In this document: positions 1 through 9,500 of the stretch, in pieces
Position numbering within the stretch: the stretch's first letter is position 1
Layout: each line of letters opens with the position of its first letter
IMG/VR virus record: IMGVR_UViG_3300046002_003585
Span: 1-23,458 of that record
Origin: a virus
Direction: 5' to 3' (one strand)
Length of the DNA: 23,458 nt
The notes under the pieces: model-generated
Seen by the model: the letters and a program-made list of their open reading frames with translations, nothing else
What the model was told of the DNA's origin: nothing
Database searches by the model: none
Translations under genes and position numbers: made by a program

Positions 1-1815
1 GTGCCCATAATTAAAAGGCAATAGTTGTGTTTGAAAATTTGGGTTGTCTCCAACAAACACCTCATTTGTTGGTATCGCAAATTCTGGCATTCTATGGTCA
101 GGAGTTGATTGATACCAACCACCACCAATTTGGAAAAAATAATCGTCAGAGGTTAGTGGCATTTTAGGACACCCAAAATTATCTAACGGATAATCATCTC
201 TTGTGGTTAAGACATTGGCATTAGTTGTTGTGGTTGTAAATCCAGTATATTGTATTCCATGTATTGAAAATACATTGGTTGTTTCTAAGACCGGAAATTC
301 TTGTGTATAATTCCCTAAACTTATTTGGGCGTATTGTTGATCAAACTCCGACATATTAATTCTTGTATCGGCAACATATATGTATTCATTAAAGTCTATT
401 AGAGCTTCGGGAGCTCCAACCATTCTTAACAAACACTCAATTGATTTTCTAGTTCCTTTAGACTTAAAAAGATATGCAGAATTAATAATTAAATTTCTAT
501 AAAATTGATAATTAATTTCTTCGGGTGTTGGCCCTATTTGTAATCCTGAAAACTTATTTGGTTGTGTTGTAAACACAGCTTGTAATAGTTCGTCCTGAGA
601 TATTGGCGAAAAATTAGTAACCCAACCTAAAGTTTGTGCTAAATTTTTTAAAAGTTGTGATGGTATATCATTTTTAATTGTGTAATTAACACTATTAATA
701 TTACCTAATGTTGTTATAAAACTTCTTGTTTCGTCAAAACTTCTACCATATATTTGTAATAGTTTTTCAAATTTTTGATCTGGAGTGTCAAATTCTTTTA
801 ACGCCCCTGTTGTCATAAACCTAGATATTAAATTAGTATTATATTGATCTAAATTTAATGAAAAAGCATTAATTTTTTCTAAATAATTGTCAAATGATCC
901 CGATATTATGTCTAAGTTCCATAATCCAGATCTTGGCCACATAACACTTTCTTTTATAATGAGATAACTACCATCATCTTGTTCAGTAGGCACAAAAAAT
1001 TGGGCGGTATATGGTGGATTTATATTTCTATTTAATAAAAAATTCTCTACCGAATCAAAATTTAAATTAAAAACTTTATTTATTTCAAAGTCATTAGGTC
1101 TTACTACCAAATAATCTGATGTTGAGGTATAACCACTGAATGGATTTCCATCAACTATTATTTTTAATGTGGTTGAGTTGCTTGTTGTTGGATATAAATA
1201 ATTTAAAGGGTATTGGGTTCCGTTTACATAAAGAACATACTTTTTATATTCCAACTTCATATTTCTCAAAGGTGAAACTGGCATCTCATAAAACATCATG
1301 TTTGTTTCTGCGTTTTGAGAATAATCAATTTCAAAAGGATTTTGAATTGATGTTAAATATATCTCTAAGGTTGTGTCGTTAGATTGTTGATCGTATGATA
1401 TGTTTATTGCGGTTTCTTGTTTAACAAATTTTGGGGTAACAGGATTAACCTCAAGACCACCAGGATAATAGTTAATAATTTTTGTTACTGAAACAGAAAG
1501 TCTTTTAACTAAAGATCCGTATTGGGTAAAGTTAGTAACCTGCGATAAATCATAATTAGGATATACTCTATAATTTGTTGATAATATATCTGCCGCCTCT
1601 ACTTGGTTTTGGATATTCATCGACTCTAAATTTATTGGATCAGAAAAAGTTCCAATAGTAAAAGTTCTATTTTGTTTTTCACTAATTCCGGTTGTAAAAT
1701 TAAAATTAGCCTGTGTTAATCCTCCTCCAGTAACTAACTGAACTCCAACCAAATTGTTTGAGAATTGGTTGGCCGCACTACTTTGTGGTGGACAATATAT
1801 ATTATTAGATGCCAT
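1..1815 (-). CDS. Virion (baseplate/tail) protein, 3' end outside window
   Basis: An uninterrupted frame of 605 codons starts at ATG 1815 and runs off the left edge with no stop, so the C-terminus is missing. The start overlaps the stop of the upstream 301-aa gene by one base (TAATG), which suggests translational coupling. The protein is rich in Asn, Thr, Tyr and Phe, as is usual for phage tail proteins. No signal peptide or membrane segment is visible. Around residues 455-485 there is a stretch with SKGTRKSIECLLRMVGAPEA followed by DFNEYIYVAD. A Lys-Gly-Thr helix followed by Leu/Gly is reminiscent of P2 gpI-type baseplate proteins, but that likeness is weak. As the last gene seen of a gp25/gp6 baseplate block, it is most likely a baseplate or tail-fibre-network component. 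The exact role is not recognised. Confidence 0.75.
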   Translation of the reverse strand, partial: MASNNIYCPPQSSAANQFSNNLVGVQLVTGGGLTQANFNFTTGISEKQNRTFTIGTFSDPINLESMNIQNQVEAADILSTNYRVYPNYDLSQVTNFTQYGSLVKRLSVSVTKIINYYPGGLEVNPVTPKFVKQETAINISYDQQSNDTTLEIYLTSIQNPFEIDYSQNAETNMMFYEMPVSPLRNMKLEYKKYVLYVNGTQYPLNYLYPTTSNSTTLKIIVDGNPFSGYTSTSDYLVVRPNDFEINKVFNLNFDSVENFLLNRNINPPYTAQFFVPTEQDDGSYLIIKESVMWPRSGLWNLDIISGSFDNYLEKINAFSLNLDQYNTNLISRFMTTGALKEFDTPDQKFEKLLQIYGRSFDETRSFITTLGNINSVNYTIKNDIPSQLLKNLAQTLGWVTNFSPISQDELLQAVFTTQPNKFSGLQIGPTPEEINYQFYRNLIINSAYLFKSKGTRKSIECLLRMVGAPEALIDFNEYIYVADTRINMSEFDQQYAQISLGNYTQEFPVLETTNVFSIHGIQYTGFTTTTTNANVLTTRDDYPLDNFGCPKMPLTSDDYFFQIGGGWYQSTPDHRMPEFAIPTNEVFVGDNPNFQTQLLPFNYGH

Positions 1816-2720
1816 TAAGCGGTTATATTATTAAATGCCTTAGAAAAATCTATATTTTCTCCACGATTTTGTCTTACTTCATAAAGAAGACTATTAAATT
1901 GGTCTTTAATCTCATACAAATTGTATTGTTTATAAATATTATTATCAGAATCGTAAATAGTGTAAATACCATCCTCAATAGATTTGGTTTGATTACCATA
2001 AAGAGCAATTGCTAAGGTAGATATGTCTTGATCAACAATTTCAATTTCAGTTGTAATAGGGTTAAAGTAAGTATTTGTTAATATAATACTTTGGTTAGGT
2101 TGTCCAATAAATGGGGTTGCGCTTGGCTTATTTGTTGGTGATGATGATGGCGATAAAGTGCAAAACAATAAATTGGTAGAACCCTCAACATATCTATATC
2201 TTATTGATTTTTGTATTGTATTTGTAAGATTTTGGACAACAGGTTCACAATAAAAAGATGAGGTAACTATTCTAAAAAAGTTTGGTATTTTTGTTCCATC
2301 AGAATTTAAATACTCAACTCTAAACCCAACTAAACCTTGATTTACAAATTTATTTTTATATTCACTAGAAACATTATTTAAATCAATAACAATACCTTTC
2401 ACATTTGGTAAAGACGATAAAACCCCACAATCTGTAATTACAGTTCTGATCTCGTTAGGTCGTATCATTAAAGTATAAATTCCAAGTTTGTTAAAAGAAT
2501 CGGCGGGTAGTTTTAAATTATATAAACCACCTAAAATTTCAACGTTACTACCTCCTGTTTCATTATTATTAAAGTATGGTCGTAAAACATCTTGAGCATT
2601 TAATGTCGTTAAAACAAAGTTTTGTGTGTCATCTCTTGACTCCGTATATACCATAACAATTTGCACGTCTTCGGGACTTACATCTGCCGGTCTTATAGTT
2701 CCATAATTTCCTGTTGCCAT
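1815..2720 (-). CDS. Putative virion structural protein, 301 aa
   Basis: Begins at ATG 2720, 31 nt after the 391-aa gene, and its TAA shares a base with the ATG of the next gene. The leader holds an A-rich tract and a TATTTAT element (2744-2750), so it may have its own promoter. The N-terminus reads ATGNYGTIRPADVSPEDVQI, and the middle (about residues 70-110) contains LPADSFNKLGIYTLMIRPNE, a beta-rich pattern typical of phage tail accessory domains. I do not recognise a catalytic motif or a named family. There are no membrane segments. Position between other tail-like genes makes a baseplate or tail-tip role likely. That is inference from neighbourhood and composition. Confidence 0.7.
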   Translation of the reverse strand: MATGNYGTIRPADVSPEDVQIVMVYTESRDDTQNFVLTTLNAQDVLRPYFNNNETGGSNVEILGGLYNLKLPADSFNKLGIYTLMIRPNEIRTVITDCGVLSSLPNVKGIVIDLNNVSSEYKNKFVNQGLVGFRVEYLNSDGTKIPNFFRIVTSSFYCEPVVQNLTNTIQKSIRYRYVEGSTNLLFCTLSPSSSPTNKPSATPFIGQPNQSIILTNTYFNPITTEIEIVDQDISTLAIALYGNQTKSIEDGIYTIYDSDNNIYKQYNLYEIKDQFNSLLYEVRQNRGENIDFSKAFNNITA

Positions 2721-2743
2721 ATTTTAATTTTTTACCTTTGTTT

Positions 2744-2750
2744 ATAAATA
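2744..2750 (-). promoter_or_regulatory. TATTTAT element upstream of the 301-aa gene
   Basis: Coding-strand TATTTAT lies 23 nt before ATG 2720, in context AAATATTTATAAAC. It is one of six exact copies found in short intergenic leaders of this window, and is proposed as a phage promoter element. Confidence 0.35.
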
Positions 2751-2751
2751 T

Positions 2752-3927
2752 TTAAGTTGATATTTTTTCAACCTTAAAATATTTGTATCCGTATTTTTCT
2801 AAGTCGCCAACGTTATCAACTTCTCCTAATCTCATTATATTTTCTAGTGGAGTATTTTTTCCTCTTTCAATATAAACGTCTGTAATTATCTCTCCCTGAT
2901 CGATTACGTTTAATAATCCCTCATCTTTTGTTATTCCTGTCATCACAATTTCTCCCGGTAAAAACCCATAAGAATCTACAACATAAATTGTATAATCTTC
3001 ATAGTCGTGATAAATCATGTCGTTAATTGTATATGCGGTATAAGTTCCTGATGGATCAACACCATAAAAAGTTCCAACTCCACCTGTTGTTCCTGTTACC
3101 TGAACACCCAATTTAAATTTACCACCAACTAAATTAATTTTAGGTCCAAATTGTGCCAAGTCATTTAAATTAGATTCCGTAAAACCTGTAATTGGAAATG
3201 GAACTGTTGTATTATTAAATGAATAATAATCATTAATATTAGTGTTTGAATCTCCCGTAAAAATATAATCATAACTAACAGGTGTTCCAGTCCAACTACC
3301 TGACGCCGAAAAGAATGTTATAGATCCCTGTGGGTTTGGTATTGTCACATTTGTGAATGGAGTTAAAATTGGTTTTTGAACCTTTGATATACCCCAAGGC
3401 GAATTGGCGGTTAATGTTATTGTATAATTATTTTGTGCTGTCGGGTAAGTGTGAGTTATTGGTGTAATACCTAAAACTACCTGAGTTGGTGATCCATCAC
3501 CCCAATCTAATGTGAATGTAACCAAACTCAAAAACTTAATAAGTTCTAAATCAGATGTATTATAAAAAACATAAGTATATGGATTAATTGTGTCGGCAGT
3601 GGCGATAAAATTATTTAAAACGTCAGCTTGTATTATCATCCCATCAAAAGGAGAATAATATCCGATATCTACCGCAGATTCCGTTATCATTATATTAACA
3701 GAAAGTCCCGTTAAAAATGATGTTCCACCTGTGTTTCCACTTAAAATATAAGACATAGGAAGATAAACACCTGTTTGTCCAATGTCAGATAAAGTTTGTG
3801 TTGAATTTGTAAGACAACAAGGGTCTATAAAATTTGTAATATCAGTTTCACCAGTAAAACCTACAAAAGTAAGATCACTTTTTACATTTTCAGGTGATAT
3901 AATAAACTTATAGTCAGTAGATTCCAT
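2752..3927 (-). CDS. Putative virion structural protein with a PKD-like domain, 391 aa
   Basis: ATG 3927 overlaps the stop of the upstream 268-aa gene by one base (TAATG). Residues about 120-176 look like a PKD (polycystic kidney disease) Ig-like fold: DWGDGSP at 141-147, HTYP at 159-162, then NNYTITLTA. This fold is common in surface-exposed adhesion modules of phage tails and of Bacteroidota secreted proteins. The C-terminal part carries a distinct charged stretch, IERGKNTPLENIMRLGEVD followed by NVGDLEKYGYKYFKV, which looks like a conserved structural or docking segment. No enzyme motif, signal peptide or membrane helix is visible. From the PKD-like domain and the position in the baseplate block I infer a baseplate-periphery or receptor-contact protein. 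An alternative is a purely structural linker. Confidence 0.75.
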   Translation of the reverse strand: MESTDYKFIISPENVKSDLTFVGFTGETDITNFIDPCCLTNSTQTLSDIGQTGVYLPMSYILSGNTGGTSFLTGLSVNIMITESAVDIGYYSPFDGMIIQADVLNNFIATADTINPYTYVFYNTSDLELIKFLSLVTFTLDWGDGSPTQVVLGITPITHTYPTAQNNYTITLTANSPWGISKVQKPILTPFTNVTIPNPQGSITFFSASGSWTGTPVSYDYIFTGDSNTNINDYYSFNNTTVPFPITGFTESNLNDLAQFGPKINLVGGKFKLGVQVTGTTGGVGTFYGVDPSGTYTAYTINDMIYHDYEDYTIYVVDSYGFLPGEIVMTGITKDEGLLNVIDQGEIITDVYIERGKNTPLENIMRLGEVDNVGDLEKYGYKYFKVEKIST

Positions 3928-4733
3928 TATGGGTTTACATATTCGTACCAGATTATCGGTGATATACTATCTCCAACTCTAAGTTGAGTTGAGGTAGAAA
4001 TCACTTCGTAAGTTTTATTAGGATAATTTAAATCCACCCTATAATAAAGGTAATCGGCATTATTGAATTGAAATTTGTTTGGAGTAATTAAATCTTGTCT
4101 TGTGTTAGTCATTTGTTTAAAAATTCCAAGTCTTGCATTAAAAAACTTAGCTGTCATATAAAATTTAGACACATCAATAAAGTTTTTGCTTCTTAACCAA
4201 TAAATATAAAAACCTTCTTTATCTGCTCCAATACTATCTAAAACCATTGTTGGTTTTTTAATTTGGACTTGTGGTAGAATAGGAGATAATAAAACACTTT
4301 GTGTGAGACCTTGTTGTATGGGCAAAATTATTGAAAGATATAGTTGTTGTGTTAGTTCGTCTGGTGTGTCATAAAAATCTAACTTGAAGAATGATTTAGT
4401 AAAAGGTTTTGAAAAATAATAAATGTCTTGTACGGAAAATCCTTCATTTAAATAAGTGCTAGACCAATTACCAATTGTATTTGCGGTTATTGGAGCTGTA
4501 TCATCATAAAAATTAAATTCATAATTTATGTCGGTATTAAAGTTTTGAAAAATATTATTAGAAAATCTAGCAACTTCAAAATCTGCAGCAATTCCGGTAA
4601 CCTCTTTAATCGCCTTTGTTTCATATTCGGAAATACTATCATCACGACCCATAAAATCCCACTGCATGTTAACAGGAATATTTACAAACTTGTTAATATC
4701 ATTTTTTACTATTTTAATTCTATTCGCAATCAT
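3927..4733 (-). CDS. Putative virion structural protein, 268 aa
   Basis: I start at ATG 4733, giving MIANRIKIVK. The frame could extend one codon to a TTG at 4736, but the ATG is far more plausible. The start lies inside the end of the upstream 600-aa gene (14-nt overlap with its TAG at 4722-4720), and the stop overlaps the next ATG, so it is embedded in a tightly coupled operon. Near residue 23 it has MQWDFMGRDDSISEYE. The C-terminal half contains YIYWLRSKNFIDVSKFYMTA, with an aromatic/basic pattern typical of beta-structured tail proteins. No catalytic motif or known family is recognised. The product is probably a baseplate or tail component, judged from context. Confidence 0.7.
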   Translation of the reverse strand: MIANRIKIVKNDINKFVNIPVNMQWDFMGRDDSISEYETKAIKEVTGIAADFEVARFSNNIFQNFNTDINYEFNFYDDTAPITANTIGNWSSTYLNEGFSVQDIYYFSKPFTKSFFKLDFYDTPDELTQQLYLSIILPIQQGLTQSVLLSPILPQVQIKKPTMVLDSIGADKEGFYIYWLRSKNFIDVSKFYMTAKFFNARLGIFKQMTNTRQDLITPNKFQFNNADYLYYRVDLNYPNKTYEVISTSTQLRVGDSISPIIWYEYVNP

Positions 4734-6522
4734 CAACGATAGGTTCTGGTATTGTATTTATGTTTATTGGGACTGCCCCTGACAAACCATAGTCACTTGG
4801 TATGTTGTAAGTTTCTGGTGTAATTCTAAAAATTGAATTTAAAAATGGGTAATGAGCATCATTTAAATAGGGATAATCAACCCCAATTCCATCGGTGTCT
4901 ATAAAACCATATGGGTATAAGTCTTTCCACCTAAAAAGTGCGTTAGTTGTTGAGTAATAAGAATAGTCAGGAATGCCAACAACATTTAGACTATCACCTT
5001 CTTCAATGTAATCAGAAAAAGATCTGATTTGTATTGCTTTGTGTGGTTGGTAAAAATAACCATAAGTATTATAATAATCTTGTGTTGTAGCAGATAAAGT
5101 GAACCAACTATTATTGTAGGTTATTTTATGTTGATATTCTGATATAACTCTTTCTAATTGTTCAAAATTATTCCATTCACAAAAATCACCATCTATTGTG
5201 TCCCCGCTAACTAAAAAATCGTTATAAAAAAATGGACCGTTACCCAATAAAGAATTATATTGACTTTGATTTATTATTGTGTTTGAGTTTACATTATTTT
5301 GATCCCACCAAATCTGAGGTTTATTTTTATCTAAATAGGTGTTAAAATGCCAACCTTGTTTTAATTTTTGTGTCCATCCAAAATAACCCCTCCAAAGTGT
5401 TGTAAAATATAATTGACTAATTGGTCTTTTTTGATTATCTAAAAGTGTTTGTGTATTAACATCACAATTAAAAGACAGACTATAAGATCTTGATCCTTCT
5501 TTAACTGATGTTCTTTTTATTTGATTAGGAGTTAATTCTTTTATTTCACATTTTTGTTTATTATTATAAACATTTTGTTCATATCCAGCATTTACTAATA
5601 CCGCACATTCTGAATTTGTTAATATTTTATGTTTTCTAACATAATACTCACTAATAGTATCTGCGGAGTTTGCTGGAATTAAAACCCTTTTAAATGTTCC
5701 CTGACTTAGAGTTAAAAATGTTGATCCTGTATATCCAACATTACGAACATTAAAAATATAATTTTCAGATCCTGCTCCTCCGTCCCCTAAACTTGACACT
5801 TGGAAAAATGAATTCCCATTATAGTTTGTGGATAGTAATACAAATTCTCCAGCGGACAAACCATGTGTTACCGGACATTTAAAACTAATAAATCTTGTTG
5901 TTTGATCCGAACCAAACAATATTACATATGGTATTCCGTCCGATGCTGTCCAATTCCAAGAAATATTTGTATTAGGTTCTATTGCGTATAATTTCTTATT
6001 GTATTCATTTGCAAATGCATAACTTAAATAATGTGACCAATTATATGTTGTAGCACTTACTGATTTAAAATCTAAATGTCTTCCATTTCCAATCGTATAC
6101 CCTGAAACATCATTGTCTGTTCTTATTAAATCAAACTCAGGGTATTGTGGAAATCCATCCCAAGGTATATTTGGATTAATTGGTTGTGGTGGGACTGATG
6201 GAACGTTTCCTGAGGGATAGTATGAAGAGGCATTTTTAATTGCATTTGTATAATATAAATTATCCCTAAATGGTGGGTATACGGTTGACCCTGTATATGC
6301 GTTTTCAAAAACCATCATAAATTTACAAACAGGTCTAAAAGTAAAAGATAACTGTCTTTCCTCATCAAAAACGGTAGAAAGACTTAAATCAACACTTCTA
6401 TCAAACTCAATAAGTTCTTTCTGTGTTTGGACTAAAGGAATATTAAGTTGTTGGTCCTGTTTTGGGGCCCCCTTATATCTCTGTGTCGACTCAATTATTC
6501 TTGTTGTAGGATTTATTTCCAT
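4720..6522 (-). CDS. Putative tail/baseplate protein, 600 aa
   Basis: Starts at ATG 6522, one base after the stop of the 1882-aa gene, and ends at TAG 4722-4720 inside the next gene. The sequence is rich in Tyr, Asn, Trp and Ser. It has no hydrophobic segment long enough for a membrane helix and no signal peptide. The N-terminal 75 residues (charged helix-like, with RSVDLSLSTVFDEERQLSF) differ from the rest, which looks like beta-structured receptor-facing protein with many aromatic residues (for example SFSDYIEEGDSLNVVGIPDY). I do not recognise a named family. Tight coupling to the giant protein suggests the two are made together and may assemble together, for example as tail tip or fibre partners. 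Confidence 0.72.
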   Translation of the reverse strand: MEINPTTRIIESTQRYKGAPKQDQQLNIPLVQTQKELIEFDRSVDLSLSTVFDEERQLSFTFRPVCKFMMVFENAYTGSTVYPPFRDNLYYTNAIKNASSYYPSGNVPSVPPQPINPNIPWDGFPQYPEFDLIRTDNDVSGYTIGNGRHLDFKSVSATTYNWSHYLSYAFANEYNKKLYAIEPNTNISWNWTASDGIPYVILFGSDQTTRFISFKCPVTHGLSAGEFVLLSTNYNGNSFFQVSSLGDGGAGSENYIFNVRNVGYTGSTFLTLSQGTFKRVLIPANSADTISEYYVRKHKILTNSECAVLVNAGYEQNVYNNKQKCEIKELTPNQIKRTSVKEGSRSYSLSFNCDVNTQTLLDNQKRPISQLYFTTLWRGYFGWTQKLKQGWHFNTYLDKNKPQIWWDQNNVNSNTIINQSQYNSLLGNGPFFYNDFLVSGDTIDGDFCEWNNFEQLERVISEYQHKITYNNSWFTLSATTQDYYNTYGYFYQPHKAIQIRSFSDYIEEGDSLNVVGIPDYSYYSTTNALFRWKDLYPYGFIDTDGIGVDYPYLNDAHYPFLNSIFRITPETYNIPSDYGLSGAVPININTIPEPIVDDCE

Positions 6523-6523
6523 A

Positions 6524-9500
6524 TTATTCTACTGTGGGGACATAAAGTTTATAAAACCTATTAATGGCTGTTTTTCCATTATTTAATCCAAAGTAGAAGT
6601 GGTAAGGAGCTCCTACTACAATAGGTGATGATCCAGGTGCTCCTGTGGCAGGAGCAGGAATGGTGATTGGGAGTGGGTCTCCATTAATATCAAAACTTGC
6701 AAGATATCCAACTTGGGTTAAACTTGTTTGATATTTTTCATTAGGGGATATGAAATCCAAATCTTGATATTTTTTCATAAAAAATCCTTGACCTGGTATT
6801 GCATCTGTATACCAATTATTATCCTCAGATCCAAAAATGTTTGCAGGTACGGTATATGTTGTGGGAAGTGTAATTGACCACTTATAATGTGGCACGTTTT
6901 GTGATTTTGGATAACCAAATTTTTGTTCTAATAAAGGACTAAAGTTATATGTTTCAATTCCAGGTGACATTATTTTTCTATATCTTATATCAGGTGTACT
7001 AGCGGTAAAGAATAACCCCATTATTGGTTTAATATCGTCAGGTTGGATTGAGTTTGGTATTCCGTTTTGATTATCTCCAAAATAAATATATTGGTTACTA
7101 GGGATATTTTCGGTGATAAAAGGTAAAACTTTCCATTCTGAATTTATTGATAACATTTGAGACCAATCGCCATCAATTCTGTATCCACCTCTAGTGCTAT
7201 TAAAGAATTGTACGATTCCCTTACCCTCACTATTATTTCCTCCATTAGAAATTGGTATTATTCTTTGTCTAACACCTTCGTTTAGAATTCTAGATAAAAA
7301 ACCAAGCTGAACAATATCAGAATTATCTTGATATGAGGTCGATTTAATTTGGTCAGAATAATACGAACCAAAACCATTTTCGCCAGCTGAACAACAAATT
7401 TCATTAATAAAACTATCTCTAGGCCCTAAATCAACAACGGTCGTTGGAAACTGTATTTGTTTTTTGTTATATCCTGTTCCTGGAAAATCATTAGCAATAC
7501 TAGCGGGTATTAATGGTGAAATTGTTGGGGAGTTTTTTCCTATAAAATTTTGTGTCACACCATTCCAAGGTGAAGATCTATAAAAAAATATATTTCTTAA
7601 CTCATTAAAAACGATCACATCTTTACAGTAGTTATATGTGGGTTCTTGTAATAGACCAAGTGTTGTTCTTTTGTTAAAGCTAAACATATATAATACTCCG
7701 TTAATCCAATTGTTTTGGAATGTTTGAGCAAATACTCCTCTACAAGCGGCAAAGTTCATAGTAAACCTAACTTTCCATTCTAAAAATAATCTTGCGTCGT
7801 CATCAAATTGGGCTAAGTATGTTTTATTTAATAAACAATAACAACCATTTATCATTCTATTTGCAGGAACAGAACATGACCCTGCAGGTAAAATACCAAC
7901 ATTTGATCCTGAACCACTATAACACTCTAAAGGAACCATACCTTCACAAGTTAATGTTTCTGTCAATCCAAATGTTATTGGGTCTTCATCATATGAATCT
8001 CCACTTGGTAAATCGCCACCTGCAGATATTGTAGGTTCTGTCTGAAGACCGGTATCAGCATAAATAGCAAAATTATTATTTTGATGAAGACCATATCCTG
8101 TATGAGACTCAACACCATTTTCTATTTTAGTTGATGTTGGTAACCTATCACTTCTCATTACAAGATTAGTGTGTTGGAATTGGACACCTGTTAATCCATA
8201 TCTATAATAAGCTGGTGAATATAACGCCGAAAGGTTACCCCCAACTGATGGATTGTTAAACCACCCATCACAATTATTATAGTATTCTTTTTCTTGACAA
8301 TTTTGATCACACCCACCAGGACAATTTGTTGTATTTGTATTAATATTATCAGTTTTAATTATTTTAGTAAATGTAGATTGATTTAAATTCCAAGCTAAAA
8401 ATGCGCTACCACCAACATAAGCCCCAGCAACTAATGGGGGGAACGTATAATTTGTTCCACTAATTAAATTTGTTAAATTACCACCAACTGTTAGTTGTAA
8501 TGATGTTTGCCAGTTACTTGGTGGTGGTGATCCTCCAAGCGGACTATAGTTACCAATACCCGATAATAAAGTATCGTCGGTGCATAAATAAAAATAGGGT
8601 AAAGTAGATGTAAAAGCACTAAAACTTGGAGCGTCAGGTGTAAATGTAAATGAAGGGAAATATAAGTTAGATACGTTATTAGTAGCACTTACGTGACTAA
8701 CAGGTTTATCACCTGAAGCAAAAATGGTATAACCCTGTATTGGTTGATTTATATAGTAAGATCCTTCAATACTAACACTATTATTTAACGATGTGTAACC
8801 AAATATTTTAGATAAATCATATTTAACCGTTTGTTTTTGGGTAAACGCATCAACACCTCTAACAAAAATACAGACTTCTAAACCTTGATAGTTATTAACC
8901 TTTGTTATTACATCACTAATGGTTCCCATAGCAAAGTTAGGTGATGACACAGGACATCCCGGTCTTAAATATCTAATGTCGTATGACAAATACCCACTTG
9001 GAAAGTAAGCCGATATAGCTGTTGTATTTTGTAAAGTTAAGAAATTACTTACCGTTAAACCTGTTATAAGTTGAAAATACTCAACATCGGTTGGGTATTG
9101 TAGATAAGCTTGTTCCACACTACTATTACCTGAAACTGATAATTGACTAACTTGTGGTAAATTAAGGACTACTTGACTTGATAATGAGTTCGTCTGGGAA
9201 GTCGGATCTGCATAATTTATGGTAACAGTTGTTTGACCTGTTAATGTGGTACCAGTAATTGCGTTTGTTCCAAATTGATTTAATGTTGCCCCCGTTAGGT
9301 TTATTAATCGATTAGGTGATAGTGGGTCTGTAAAATTTGGGTCTTGGAACGAACATAGATTACCAACACCAATTTGAGATGATGTTCCAGGGTTCATTAA
9401 AACAACAACAACTTGGTCTAAAAATGGTGTTGATCCTGAAGTTTGATTAATTGTTGTTTCAATTTGATTTACTTGTCCACCTGAGTTAAAATATTTATTC

